A stretch of 64,000 nucleotides of DNA from Minicystis rosea (GTDB lineage: Bacteria > Myxococcota_A > Polyangia > Polyangiales > Polyangiaceae): positions 15,577,501 through 15,641,500 of the forward strand of contig CP016211.1 of NCBI GenBank assembly GCA_001931535.1, given 5' to 3'. Shown in pieces: positions 1 through 7,681 of the stretch; position 1 is the stretch's first letter; the number at the start of each line of letters is the position of its first letter. Below the pieces are notes generated by a model. It made no database searches. It had not been told where the DNA came from and saw only the letters and a list, made by a program, of their open reading frames with translations. Both the position numbers and the translations under genes were made by a program.

Positions 1-1
1 G

Positions 2-535
2 CTCGTGCAGTGTTGGGTGCACGCGCGGCGCAACTTCGTCGAATGCGAGCAGGCTTTCCCGAACGAGTGTGGCTGGATGCTCGAACGGATCGGCAAGCTG
101 TACGCGATCGAGTCGCGTGCCGGCGACGACCTTGAACAGCGCAGGACGTTGCGACGGGAAGAATCGCGTGCGGTGCTGGTGGAGATCCAGCAATGGATCG
201 TGCAGCAGCGGAGTCCTCCGGGAACGCGGTTGTACGAGGCGATTCGCTACCTGACGAATCGATGGAGTCTGCTCTGCCGCTTCGTGGACGATCCCGCGCT
301 GCCGCTGGACAATAATCCCGCGGAGCGTGCCTTGCGCGGCCCTGTCGTGGGCCGGAAAAATCACTACGGCTCCCGCTCGCTGCGCGGCACGCAGGTGGCG
401 GCGTTGTTCTATTCGTTGCTCGAGAGCGCGAAGCTCGTGAGCGTCGATCCCGCGGAGTATCTGCGGCGTGCCGTTGCGGCCGCGTTCGCGGGCGAAGAGG
501 TTCCGCTGCCACACGAGCTCGCGGCGGCGAGCTGA
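2..535 (+). CDS. IS66-family transposase (TnpC), C-terminal part, cut by window edge
   Basis: The reading frame enters from the left edge, so the protein is partial. It carries the C-terminal IS66 transposase signature: a CWVHARRNF segment, then DNNPAERALRGPVVGRKN around residues 100-117, then the FYSLLESAKLVSVDPAEYL helix that closes the DDE domain. The catalytic fold cuts and joins IS ends; the DNNxAERAL block contains its last acidic residue. The 3' end looks intact (stop at 533-535). About 70 bp downstream, a sequence that reads GTAACCCCCG on the minus strand from position 604 is a plausible right terminal repeat, because IS66 ends usually begin GTAA. That boundary is inference. Family assignment is secure. 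Confidence 0.85.
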   Translation, partial: LVQCWVHARRNFVECEQAFPNECGWMLERIGKLYAIESRAGDDLEQRRTLRREESRAVLVEIQQWIVQQRSPPGTRLYEAIRYLTNRWSLLCRFVDDPALPLDNNPAERALRGPVVGRKNHYGSRSLRGTQVAALFYSLLESAKLVSVDPAEYLRRAVAAAFAGEEVPLPHELAAAS

Positions 536-672
536 CGACGGCTGTGCTGCGGCCGGCAACCACGGAGCGAGGTGGTTGTCACGACGGGGGTCGGCGGGGG
601 TTACCGTGTTCGCGCTTCTGGGCACGGAACAGTCGGCGTACGAGCAGACCACAACCGATGAAGACTGAAAGG

Positions 673-867
673 CTACTGCGTCCGGTTGTGGACGCGAAAC
701 GCGTCGGTGCCGACATGGACGAGCGCAATCGCGACGACTGAACCAACGAAGATCGCGATCGTTTGAGCGACTGTGGGGTGCTGGGTCTGCACGTAGAAGA
801 CGCTGCCGAGGCCGATTGCCCATCTCGATAGCACTTCGAGATAGTCCCACCCTCGCCCATGCATCAC
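673..867 (-). CDS. Small membrane protein, 64 aa, tandem paralogue of the next gene
   Basis: Unrecognised family. The protein has one long hydrophobic segment (about residues 33-52, VAQTIAIFVGSVVAIALVHV) after an aromatic N-terminus (GWDYLEVLSRWAIGLGS). It matches the upstream 64-residue protein along its whole length: both have exactly 64 residues, a W-x-Y N-terminal patch, the Q-H-x-T-x-x-Q-T core before the membrane segment, and a charged C-terminus ending NRTQ or NQTR. It is the last gene of a leftward five-gene cluster, 12 bp after its paralogue. The shared length and pattern argue that both are real genes. Likely an inner-membrane protein; no function can be assigned. Confidence 0.6.
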   Translation of the reverse strand: MMHGRGWDYLEVLSRWAIGLGSVFYVQTQHPTVAQTIAIFVGSVVAIALVHVGTDAFRVHNRTQ

Positions 868-879
868 GCAATAGCCGTC

Positions 880-1074
880 CTACCTCGTCTGGTTGCGCGT
901 GCGAAACGCGTTGATTCCAACATTGGCGAGGGCGACGGCGACAAGGCACGCGACGAACACTGCGACGGTCTGGCCGGCCGTGGTGTGCTGCCATTGCGTA
1001 AAGGCAAATCCAGCACTGGCAATTGCCCAGCTAACCAGGCTGTTGACGTAGTTCCAGCGCGGTGCCCGCATCAT
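880..1074 (-). CDS. Small membrane protein, 64 aa, paralogue of the downstream gene
   Basis: The ATG at 1074 is chosen because it overlaps the stop of the upstream gene in an ATGA arrangement (1074-1071), which suggests translational coupling, and because it gives exactly the length of the downstream paralogue. A longer frame extends upstream but lacks membrane-protein character. The protein has an N-terminal RWNYVNSLVSWAIASAGF segment and a hydrophobic helix with AVFVACLVAVALANV. Function is unknown. The pair looks like a recent tandem duplication followed by divergence. Confidence 0.6.
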   Translation of the reverse strand: MMRAPRWNYVNSLVSWAIASAGFAFTQWQHTTAGQTVAVFVACLVAVALANVGINAFRTRNQTR

Positions 1075-1418
1075 AGAATGCTTAGACACATGCGGCGCAT
1101 GACCTCCGCTGCGGAGAGGCCAGCCGTACCGCAGATCATTACCTCCAACACGTCGCATGAGATCCGCACGGTGACGAGCTTGTTCTTGTCCAGAGCGTCG
1201 CGCTGAACCCGCGTAATGAAGGTTCCTGGTGGGCAAAGCTCGTGGAGCAAGTGCCTTTTGCAGCCGTATTCGGCGGCCCACGTTCCAGCAAGCAGACATG
1301 CGCCCACGAGAACCAACGGCCACGCGACACTCTGGTGCGCCTCGGCGATCGGCTCGCTCGGCGTGTCGTTGCGTGCCTCATCATCGACGGCGCGCGCGAC
1401 ACGGGTGCGGGGCTGCAC
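1071..1418 (-). CDS. Hypothetical membrane protein, 115 aa
   Basis: Not assigned to a family. A charged N-terminal third (about 32 residues) precedes one membrane segment (WPLVLVGACLLAGTWAAEYG, about residues 33-52). The remaining 60 residues contain four cysteines (in GCKRH, ELCPPG, ISCDV and MICG), compatible with an extracytoplasmic domain held by disulfides. Its stop overlaps the start of the 64-residue membrane protein, and its start lies 9 bp after the preceding gene, so it is almost certainly co-transcribed. An antisense open frame covers the same bases but shows no domain. Confidence 0.6.
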   Translation of the reverse strand: MQPRTRVARAVDDEARNDTPSEPIAEAHQSVAWPLVLVGACLLAGTWAAEYGCKRHLLHELCPPGTFITRVQRDALDKNKLVTVRISCDVLEVMICGTAGLSAAEVMRRMCLSIL

Positions 1419-1427
1419 GAGGTAAGG

Positions 1428-1856
1428 CTACCGGTCGCGGTCATGCAGCACGACCGCAAAAGGCTCGCCCTGGTCCTGGGCGAGCACGGTGACGCCGTGC
1501 TCCAGCGCGAGCTCTGGGCGGCTGATCGCCTGCACCTCGAACCTCTCGGGCACGCGGAACGACCAGCCCGTCGGGACGCGCACGCGCGCGCCGCCGACGA
1601 TCTCGATCGGCCTCTCGAGCGCGGCGTAGAGATCCCACGTTCCTGCGGGCTGCCGCGGAAGCTCGATCCGCACGCGGCCGATCTGCTTCGCCCGCACGTA
1701 CCCGTTCGGCCGCGTGCGTCCGAAATCCCGGTACGCGATGCCCTCAGCCCGTCGTCGCTTGAACGAGGTGTCGTCATCCATCGAGACGCTGACGGATCGA
1801 TGGCTGATCCACGCTGGAGCGAACGTCCAGAGAAAGAGGCCAGCAGTATGGATCAC
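1428..1856 (-). CDS. Hypothetical protein in small membrane-protein operon
   Basis: Unrecognised, about 142 residues from the GTG at 1856. An internal ATG at 1781 (MDDDTSF) would give a 117-residue soluble form and cannot be excluded. The first start adds a short hydrophobic stretch (AGLFLWTFAPAWI) that could be a signal or anchor. The remainder is rich in beta-forming residues (for example RVRIELPRQPAGTWDLYAAL and VRVPTGWSFRVPERFEV), suggesting a small beta domain. Spacing is 10 bp from the upstream lipoprotein gene and 9 bp to the downstream gene, so it belongs to the same operon. Confidence 0.55.
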   Translation of the reverse strand: MIHTAGLFLWTFAPAWISHRSVSVSMDDDTSFKRRRAEGIAYRDFGRTRPNGYVRAKQIGRVRIELPRQPAGTWDLYAALERPIEIVGGARVRVPTGWSFRVPERFEVQAISRPELALEHGVTVLAQDQGEPFAVVLHDRDR

Positions 1857-1866
1857 ATCCTTGCCG

Positions 1867-2661
1867 TTACGGCGGAGCAGGTGGCGCGGGCGCGTAGAAG
1901 CATGGCTCCGTCACCGCCTCGTCGCGGAAGAGCGGCGTGCCGCCCTTCATCCGAACGAAGATCCGGCGGGTCGTCTGATCGTCGGGAGTACGTCCTGGTG
2001 AGCAATGCGCGACCGCCGTCCAGCGGCCCAGCGCTCTGCGCTTGGGGCTTAGCTGGAAGAGCGACACGTCCGTGAACGACCTCCCCGCGCGGAACGCCAA
2101 CACGGTCATGAGCACCTCGGCGCGGCCGTCGCCGTCGACGTCCGTGGCGCGGAGGATCTCTTCGCCTTGGACGCTCTCGTCGAGCTCGTGGTCGAGCGCG
2201 ATGGCAGCGCCGTCGAGGACGAGGAGACGCCTCGTGCGCGGCACGCCCACGCCCGATGGACAGTAATCGATCAAGTAGGCGGCCTCGGTCGCGCCTGGCC
2301 GTGTGAAGGCTCCGCGCGCCATGGTGATGCGCGGCAGCAGGATACCGCCCGCACGCTGCGCCGGCGGAGTCCCCGGAGAGTTTGGGTCACAGTGCGCGCC
2401 CGCCGCGGCGTGCGGGTGCGGAAACCGCTGGAGCAAGCGGTCGAATTCTTCTCGAGGCGGCTCCGACCGCGATGATGCCTTCTCGGTCGAGAAGTCGTAG
2501 AGCAGTCTCTCGCCTGCCGGGCTCTGGGGCGCGGCCTCCACGCTCGGTTCCGCGGCCGGCACTGGCGCGACTGGCGGCTCGACGGTCGGCGCCGTGGGCG
2601 GCGCGCAGGCCGTGACGACGAAGGCCACGATCGCCGCGCGCGATGCATCCAGGAACGACAT
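1867..2661 (-). CDS. Lipoprotein with VCBS/FG-GAP-like segment
   Basis: The start at 2661 (MSFLDASRAAIVAFVVTACAPP) gives a lipoprotein signal peptide with cysteine at about residue 19; an upstream in-frame start would bury it. After a Pro/Ala/Glu-rich linker of about 30 residues comes a globular domain. It contains DVDGDGRAEVLMTVLAF near residue 170, the calcium-binding style repeat of FG-GAP/VCBS beta-propeller blades. Only one such blade is visible, so a full propeller is not claimed. It heads the leftward operon (10 bp gap to the next gene). Probably an outer-membrane or periplasmic lipoprotein; role unknown. Confidence 0.65.
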   Translation of the reverse strand: MSFLDASRAAIVAFVVTACAPPTAPTVEPPVAPVPAAEPSVEAAPQSPAGERLLYDFSTEKASSRSEPPREEFDRLLQRFPHPHAAAGAHCDPNSPGTPPAQRAGGILLPRITMARGAFTRPGATEAAYLIDYCPSGVGVPRTRRLLVLDGAAIALDHELDESVQGEEILRATDVDGDGRAEVLMTVLAFRAGRSFTDVSLFQLSPKRRALGRWTAVAHCSPGRTPDDQTTRRIFVRMKGGTPLFRDEAVTEPCFYAPAPPAPP

Positions 2662-2770
2662 CACGATCGATTCTACCTCGCGGCTCACGGCGCTCGGAAC
2701 GGGCTTCGGACGCTCAGCTCGCACGGGCTCCGAGGTGCCGGCGTACCCCGAACGACGCGCTCGGCGGGGA

Positions 2771-2786
2771 GCCGATCCAAACGGGA
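2771..2786 (+). repeat. Isolated left end of the dispersed 182-bp repeat
   Basis: The 16 bases GCCGATCCAAACGGGA are identical to the left terminus of the two longer copies at 32332 and 45442; similarity then fades quickly. It sits in the 465-bp gap upstream of the lipoprotein gene, where no coding region is supported. It may be a decayed element end. Confidence 0.45.
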
Positions 2787-3126
2787 GATGCTTCGAGGCG
2801 GAGGTCGTGTCCGACTACCGCCTCGATGATTCATAGGTGCCGGCCTCGGCACTCGTGTTCCCGTTACGCCGCCCACGCCCAGTGCGCGGCTTCCTCGCCC
2901 GTCCGCTTCTGACGCGCCCACTCCGACCGAGGAACCGTGCAGATGTTGCGAACGATGGGCGTACGGCACTTCAAAACAAGCCTTCCCAGAGCAGGTGGTG
3001 CTCCGCTCTCCGGAGCACCACCTGGAGCACCACTTGGCGTCACGGCTGGACCGCCTGAGTCACGCCTGCGGTTCAAATTCCCGGGAAATTCACGGCCCGT
3101 CACGCCTGGTCACGGGCCCATCGACG

Positions 3127-3173
3127 CTTGACACGGTAGGGGTCGTTGGTTCGAACTCAATCGCGCCTACAGC
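3127..3173 (+). other. tRNA-Val(GAC) 3' half: probable integration attachment site
   Basis: From the anticodon loop onward this reads as the 3' half of a tRNA-Val: CTTGACAC with anticodon GAC, anticodon-stem 3' strand GGTAG, variable loop, T stem GTTGG (3145-3149) pairing with TCAAT (3157-3161) around the loop TTCGAAC, then acceptor strand CGCGCCT and discriminator A. The matching 5' anticodon stem and the D arm are absent upstream. The break within the anticodon loop is where tyrosine recombinases usually cross over. An integrase fragment lies 25 bp away. The terminal CCA is not encoded (CAG follows). Confidence 0.65.
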
Positions 3174-3197
3174 ATAACCCGCGGGAAATCGGCCGGA

Positions 3198-3554
3198 TCA
3201 GGCGCAAGCCTGGCCGGCCTTTTTCTTTTGCTGTCCACCTGCGCGGCGGCTCTCCCGGTCCGCGTGGGCCCTGGTCACGTCGATGACCTTGGCCAGCGCT
3301 TGCCGTTGCTCGTCGCCGCTCATCGTCGAGTCGTGCCGCTGCATCCCTTCGGTGAGGTGGCCGCTGATGCTCCGGGTGGCCACGTCCTGGACCTGGGCGG
3401 CGCGTGCCAGGTCGTTGAACGTGCGTCGGAGGGCCCGCGGCGTGACGTGCTTGGTGAGCCCGAGCGCGCGGCGGCTCGGTGGGCGGGTGGCGTCTTCGCC
3501 GGCGCTGACGGCGTCGTCGATTTGGGTGCGGAGATCTGCGAGCCCCATGCGCAC
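3198..3554 (-). pseudogene. Tyrosine recombinase (integrase), C-terminal fragment
   Basis: About 118 residues remain of a protein that is usually near 400. The C-terminal catalytic signatures are visible: TPRALRRTFNDLARAA (the Arg II box), then SGHLTEGMQRHDST (the H/R box; the final tyrosine is replaced by Asp in HDST, where functional enzymes have HYS/HYT). The N-terminal core-binding and first catalytic-arginine regions are missing, because a rightward gene begins at 3629. The loss of the tyrosine and of the N-terminus makes it inactive. Its 3' end abuts the tRNA-Val fragment, as expected for an integrase next to its attachment site. Confidence 0.7.
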
Positions 3555-3628
3555 GGCGGCGTGGTCGGTCAGATCGAGCGCGCGACGAGCGCGCCCCGGA
3601 ACCGCGCTTGCGGGGATACACTCCGGCC

Positions 3629-5431
3629 ATGCGCGTGCGCAGAATCAGCCGCTTCGACATCAGCCGCGCCGACGGAGCGGTCACCTTCACCGCCGAACAT
3701 GACGGCGATCACGGCCTGGTCCACCGCATCCGCATCGTCTCCTTCGTGCTCCTCGTCGCCGTGCCCCTCTTCTTCGCCCTCGTCGCGCCGGAGGAGGAGA
3801 TCGTCTCGGTCTTCGCGGTGCTGTTCCTCGGCATGGCCCCGGCCATCGCCGACTTGCTCAACACATCCCGCTACCGCATCTTCCGCGCCCCTCCTTGGAG
3901 CTTCGTCCGCCGGTCCCTCGTCGTCCTCCCGCCGACGGAGGGCGACCACCGGCACGCGCCCACCGGGCTCCGCCTCCTCGTGGACGGCGCCCCGATCGAG
4001 GTCACCGATCCGGCCCGGATCCTGGTCAGCACCTCAGTCATCGTGATGCAGCAGAACGGCTTCACGCAGACCCGCATCCGCCACCACGTCGACCTGGTCT
4101 TCGCGCGGAGCGTGGTCCGCGTCGACACCACCGAGGAGCTGGAGGACGCAGCCGACGTCGGTCGCGCGCTGCACGATGCGATGGGCCTCGACGAGGACGC
4201 CCTCGAGGTCGGCCTCACGACGCCGTTCGAGAGCACCGGTGCCGGCATGGCGCTCGGCGTCGTCTCCGTCCTCGTCCAGGTGGCCGCCATCATCGCCGCC
4301 ATGGTGTGGGCCATGGCCTCGGACTTCGCCGATCGGGGTACGACGCGTCTCGCGCTCGCCGCGCTCGTCGTCGCCGCCCTCGAAGCGCTCGTGCAGGAGA
4401 CCACCTATTCCTTCTCCGCGGCAGCCCAAGCCTCGAAGACCGCAGACGGCTACAACGTCCAGATCGAGCCTGCGCCCCTCCGCCGCCGCGCCCGCATCGG
4501 CTTCGCGGTCACGGTGGCCGCCCTGGTCGCGGCCGCCGGCCTGGGGCTCTACACCACCGGGACGCAGCCGCACCGCGCCGACTTCACGCCGGGGGGCGAG
4601 CGCCTCACGCTCGTCGACATCGACGGCGTTCCTACCCCGGTCGGCTTCTCGCTCGGCCACCTCGATGCCATCGATCCGCGGAACGGCCAGCGACGCTGGT
4701 CGATCCCGCTCGACCACGGTTCCCAGTCCAACCTGGTGATCCGGGGCTCGCTCGGGCTGGTTCACGGAGACTCGGCGTTCCTCGCCTTCGATCCGGGCTC
4801 GGGACGCGTCCTCTGGAAGGCGGACGCACCGAGCCGCTTCAGCTCGTTCTTCTTCCACAAGGGCTGCATCGCCTTCCGGAACGGGCTCCAAGTTCGGTCC
4901 ATCGACGAGCGCACGGGCGAAGCCTGCGCGGCGCTCGCCTGGGCCTCCGCCGAGACGGATGACGACGATGCGCACCGCGAGGCACGGGAGGCGCTGTTCG
5001 CGGCCGAGAACGCGCAGAGAGAGGCGGAGCGCTCGGCGCGCGCGGCCCGGTCGACGCGCAAGGTGGATGGGGTGGAATACGCGGTCGACACCGTGAACAA
5101 GCAGCTCGTCGTCACCGCCTCGCGCGCCGGCACGCGCCTCTTTCGGACCGAGCTGCCGGCGAGCCCGCTCTCACGGACACCGTTCGCGGTGGGAGACGGC
5201 CTGGTGCTCATCGCGGGCACGAGCCTCGGTCACCGCGGCGGTGCGGCGCGCCTGCGGCTCGTGGGGCTCGACGCAGCGACGGGAAAGATCCGCTTCGTCG
5301 AGCATCATCCGGCCGTGGACGGCGGGTACACCGACGTGGCCGTCACCGGAGGCGTCGGCGTCGTGGCGTGGGCCTATGAGCTGTTCGGGGTCTCGCCAAC
5401 GACGGGGAAGGTGGTGTGGAGGGTGCGGTGA
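3629..5431 (+). CDS. Membrane protein with C-terminal PQQ-type beta-propeller
   Basis: About 600 residues from the ATG at 3629; an upstream TTG is less likely. Paired hydrophobic segments occur near residues 35-60 (VSFVLLVAVPLFFALVA) and 220-260, and another near 300-320 (VTVAALVAAAGLGLYTTG). The C-terminal half (about 330-600) has outer repeats typical of PQQ-like propellers: HLDAIDPRNGQRRWSIPL, AFDPGSGRVLWKADA, VGLDAATGKIRFVEH and VSPTTGKVVWRVR. These proteins generally act as scaffolds or sensors outside the membrane. There is no clear operon partner. Enzyme activity is not suggested, since the quinone ligands of true PQQ dehydrogenases are not evident. Confidence 0.75.
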   Translation: MRVRRISRFDISRADGAVTFTAEHDGDHGLVHRIRIVSFVLLVAVPLFFALVAPEEEIVSVFAVLFLGMAPAIADLLNTSRYRIFRAPPWSFVRRSLVVLPPTEGDHRHAPTGLRLLVDGAPIEVTDPARILVSTSVIVMQQNGFTQTRIRHHVDLVFARSVVRVDTTEELEDAADVGRALHDAMGLDEDALEVGLTTPFESTGAGMALGVVSVLVQVAAIIAAMVWAMASDFADRGTTRLALAALVVAALEALVQETTYSFSAAAQASKTADGYNVQIEPAPLRRRARIGFAVTVAALVAAAGLGLYTTGTQPHRADFTPGGERLTLVDIDGVPTPVGFSLGHLDAIDPRNGQRRWSIPLDHGSQSNLVIRGSLGLVHGDSAFLAFDPGSGRVLWKADAPSRFSSFFFHKGCIAFRNGLQVRSIDERTGEACAALAWASAETDDDDAHREAREALFAAENAQREAERSARAARSTRKVDGVEYAVDTVNKQLVVTASRAGTRLFRTELPASPLSRTPFAVGDGLVLIAGTSLGHRGGAARLRLVGLDAATGKIRFVEHHPAVDGGYTDVAVTGGVGVVAWAYELFGVSPTTGKVVWRVR

Positions 5432-5774
5432 GGATGCTCCGGATTCGGGCCCGGGCCCGGGCGGATCGACCTCACGGGGAGCTGCGCGATGGGCTTGGCG
5501 GAGGAGGGAGGTCCGCGTCGAGCCGTCGCTCGGCGGCGCGGAAGGTCGAGCTCGAGAAAGAGATCACGGACCTCTGGGCGCAGGGCGCCGCACCGAAATC
5601 GGGCGGCGACTCCAAGCAGAAGGAGCAGGACGCCCGCGCGTCGAAGCGCCGCCTCGGGCGGGTGATCGCGCCGCCTGCGCTCGTCGGCGCGTGCGCGGCC
5701 GCCGCACGCCGAGGCCCGCACCTGCCCGGCGCTCGTGCTTGCCTTTGCCATCCGGTGGAGGCGATGCTGACCCG
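5432..5774 (+). other. 343-bp gap with possible short coding relic
   Basis: No gene is recognised. One forward frame contains a lysine/glutamate-rich stretch (KVELEKEITDLWAQGA, about 5545-5592) followed by a possible membrane segment. It looks more protein-like than its surroundings but lacks a convincing start and runs out of frame into the next gene, so it may be a decayed gene. Confidence 0.25.
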
Positions 5775-6113
5775 ATGCGAACCGCTACATGGATCCTCGT
5801 ATCGTCCCTCCTACTCGCCGTTGGCACGGGCTGCGGCGAGAGCCGCGGCACGTGCATCATGCCCGCGCACGACGGCATGGAGAAGAGCTGCACGGTCAAC
5901 GAGGTCAAGCATACCTGCGACGACCTACTCGGCACGAAGGGCACCTTCACGAAGGAGTCACCCGCCGAGGGCGTGCTCCACTGCAAGGGGGCCGGCTTTA
6001 CGCACCTCCAAATGGTCTTCGATGCGACGCATCACAACGTGAGCGACAGGAGTCATCTCGACGAGACCTTCGCGAAGGGCGGCTCGGCGTTGTATATGAC
6101 GCCCCTGAAGTAA
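5775..6113 (+). CDS. Small cysteine-containing lipoprotein, 112 aa
   Basis: The ATG at 5775 begins a lipoprotein signal peptide (MRTATWILVSSLLLAVGTGC, lipidated cysteine at residue 20). The mature 92-residue part has four further cysteines (GTC, KSC, HTC and LHC), suggesting two disulfides, and it ends LYMTPLK. No family is recognised. It runs head-to-tail toward the truncated STAND gene; their 3' regions overlap only because that gene's frame continues past its conserved part. Likely an exported, outer-membrane-anchored protein. Confidence 0.65.
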   Translation: MRTATWILVSSLLLAVGTGCGESRGTCIMPAHDGMEKSCTVNEVKHTCDDLLGTKGTFTKESPAEGVLHCKGAGFTHLQMVFDATHHNVSDRSHLDETFAKGGSALYMTPLK

Positions 6114-6150
6114 GGCAGTGAGCCACGCCGCCCCCGAGCGCCGCCGGTGA

Positions 6151-6777
6151 GCGCAGCGCGATCAGCACCTTGGCCTCCGCCGCCTCGAACGACGGCGGCA
6201 GGCTCGCGCTGCCTTGAATCGCCGCATCACGCAGCCGCGCCGGGATGCGGTTCTCCACGAGATCCGAGAGCTCGCGCAGCTCATCCGCGCGATCGCGCCG
6301 GAGGGTGAGCACCTCCTCGAACTGATCGAGCACCAACACCGGCGTGGCCGGATGCCCGCCCTCGTCGTCCCAGAAGCCGGTCCAGTGAAAATACTCCCAG
6401 AGCGTCTCGCCCTCGCGCGGCGGCGCTCCATCGATCTCACCGCGCTGCGTGGCCTCCCGCAGCCTCCTGCGCACCTGCTCGACCAGCTGCGGCTGTCGCT
6501 CTCCCGCCTCGTCGACGCCGAACGAGAGCCGGAACCGCAGCGGCACGAGCCCCGCCTTCCGCATCCGCGGGAAGAGCCCAGCCTGGAGCAGCGACGTCTT
6601 CCCGAGCCCCGACTTGCTGTAGAGCACCGTGAGCGGCCGCAGCTCGACGAGCGCAAACAGCTCCTCCGCCTCGCGCCCACGGCCGTGAAAGAAGGCCGCA
6701 TGCTCCTCATCGAACGAGCTTGGCCCCAGGCAGGGATGCTCGGGATCGAGGCGGGTTTTCTCGGGCTCGGTGGTCAC
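6151..6777 (-). pseudogene. nSTAND-type P-loop ATPase, truncated after N-terminal half of NTPase
   Basis: The first about 209 residues match the N-terminal part of novel STAND NTPases: SSFDEEHAAFFHGRGREAEE, Walker A SKSGLGKTSLLQAG (residues 54-67), and Walker B VLVLDQFEEV (147-156). After KVLIALR (residue 209) the similarity stops and the frame runs antisense through the lipoprotein gene to 5998 with no recognisable sequence. Full-length relatives are over 1000 residues, with WD40 or TPR sensor repeats. The sensor half has therefore been lost, and the protein would not act as a normal signalling switch. Confidence 0.7.
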
Positions 6778-6864
6778 GGGGGCACGGAGGGGTAGGTGCG
6801 CGATGTGCGATGCGGAGGACTACCGCAAGCGCGTTCCGCGCCCCGCGGGGATGCGGAGATGGCA

Positions 6865-7263
6865 CACAGGGGCACGGTCGTGGCCTACAGGGGCACGGTG
6901 GTGGCGCACAGGAGCACGCTCACGAGCTACAGGGGAGCGTTTCGAGACACAGGGGCGTGGTTCGGTGAGGTCGACGTGTGCCCGCGGGAGTTTGAGGCGA
7001 CCGCGCGACGTACAGGGGTGAGGTTGCGTGAGGTCGACGTGGGGTTCGGTGAGGTCGACGTGTGCCCGCGGGAGTTTGAGGCGACCGGGCGACGTACAGG
7101 GGTGAGGTTGCGTGAGGTCGACGTGCGGTTCGGTGTGGTCGACGTGTGGCTTGGTGGCGCAGGGGCGTGGTTCGGTGAGGTCGACGTGGGGTTTGGTCGC
7201 GCAGGGGTGGCCCCGCGTGAATGGGAGGTGTGGTTTCGAGATTCAGGCGCGGGGCGCCGGGGC
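6865..7263 (+). repeat. 21-bp-period minisatellite (19 units), including an 84-bp duplication
   Basis: The block can be cut into 19 consecutive 21-base units without gaps. Early units read like TACAGGGGCACGGTGGTGGC; later ones alternate units beginning GTCGACGTG, TTTGAGGCGACC and ACAGGGGTGAGG. Units 5-8 and 9-12 form an 84-bp direct duplication (6961-7044 and 7045-7128). Because 21 is a multiple of three, the array stays open in several frames on both strands and encodes heptad repeats (for example VDVCPRE, FEATARR, TGVRLRE). No frame looks like a genuine protein, so it is annotated as a repeat. Confidence 0.75.
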
Positions 7264-7681
7264 CTGTAAATTGTGCCCAGGTGACGGCGGTCACGTCGGG
7301 AGCCGGTCTGCGAAGCTTGGACAGAGGCCTCCTAACTTCGCAACTCCGTTTGGAAACACCATCCGCCTCGTCGATCGTGTGTCGCGAGGATCCGGCCGTC
7401 CCTCGTTCAGTTGCGAGCGCGCCCAGAGCACGCGTATGCTGAACAGCACCGTTCGCACCAGGGGCCCGCCGACATGGTTCAAGCGATCGACGTCGCGTTA
7501 GCGCGTGGCAACAGCGTCGAGGCCAGATCCGGCCCGAGGCGCAAGCCCTCTTGTCAGGCATCCGCCAGGGCAACGCCGACGTCGACAGCGGGGGAGCCAC
7601 GCATACGTCGAGCTCTTTTGCTGCAGCGTCATCCAGGCAGGTGGGCACATCCACTCTCTTCACCATGAGATGAGGCCATCG
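7264..7681 (+). other. 418-bp upstream region of the GH25 gene
   Basis: No gene is supported here. Antisense and forward open frames exist but carry no domain. It should hold the promoter of the large downstream gene; no clear promoter elements were identified. A GAGATGAGG ribosome-binding-like sequence sits just upstream of the ATG at 7682. Confidence 0.4.

Noticed and set aside
3100..3180. Complete tRNA gene
   Set aside because: Only the anticodon loop to acceptor 3' half is present; the 5' half cannot be folded from the upstream bases.
6865..7263. CRISPR array
   Set aside because: Units are contiguous 21-mers with no unique spacers and no cas genes nearby.
6796..7269. 157-codon protein with heptad repeats in the minisatellite
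   Set aside because: Several frames are equally open because the period is 21; composition is unlike neighbouring proteins and no family is known.
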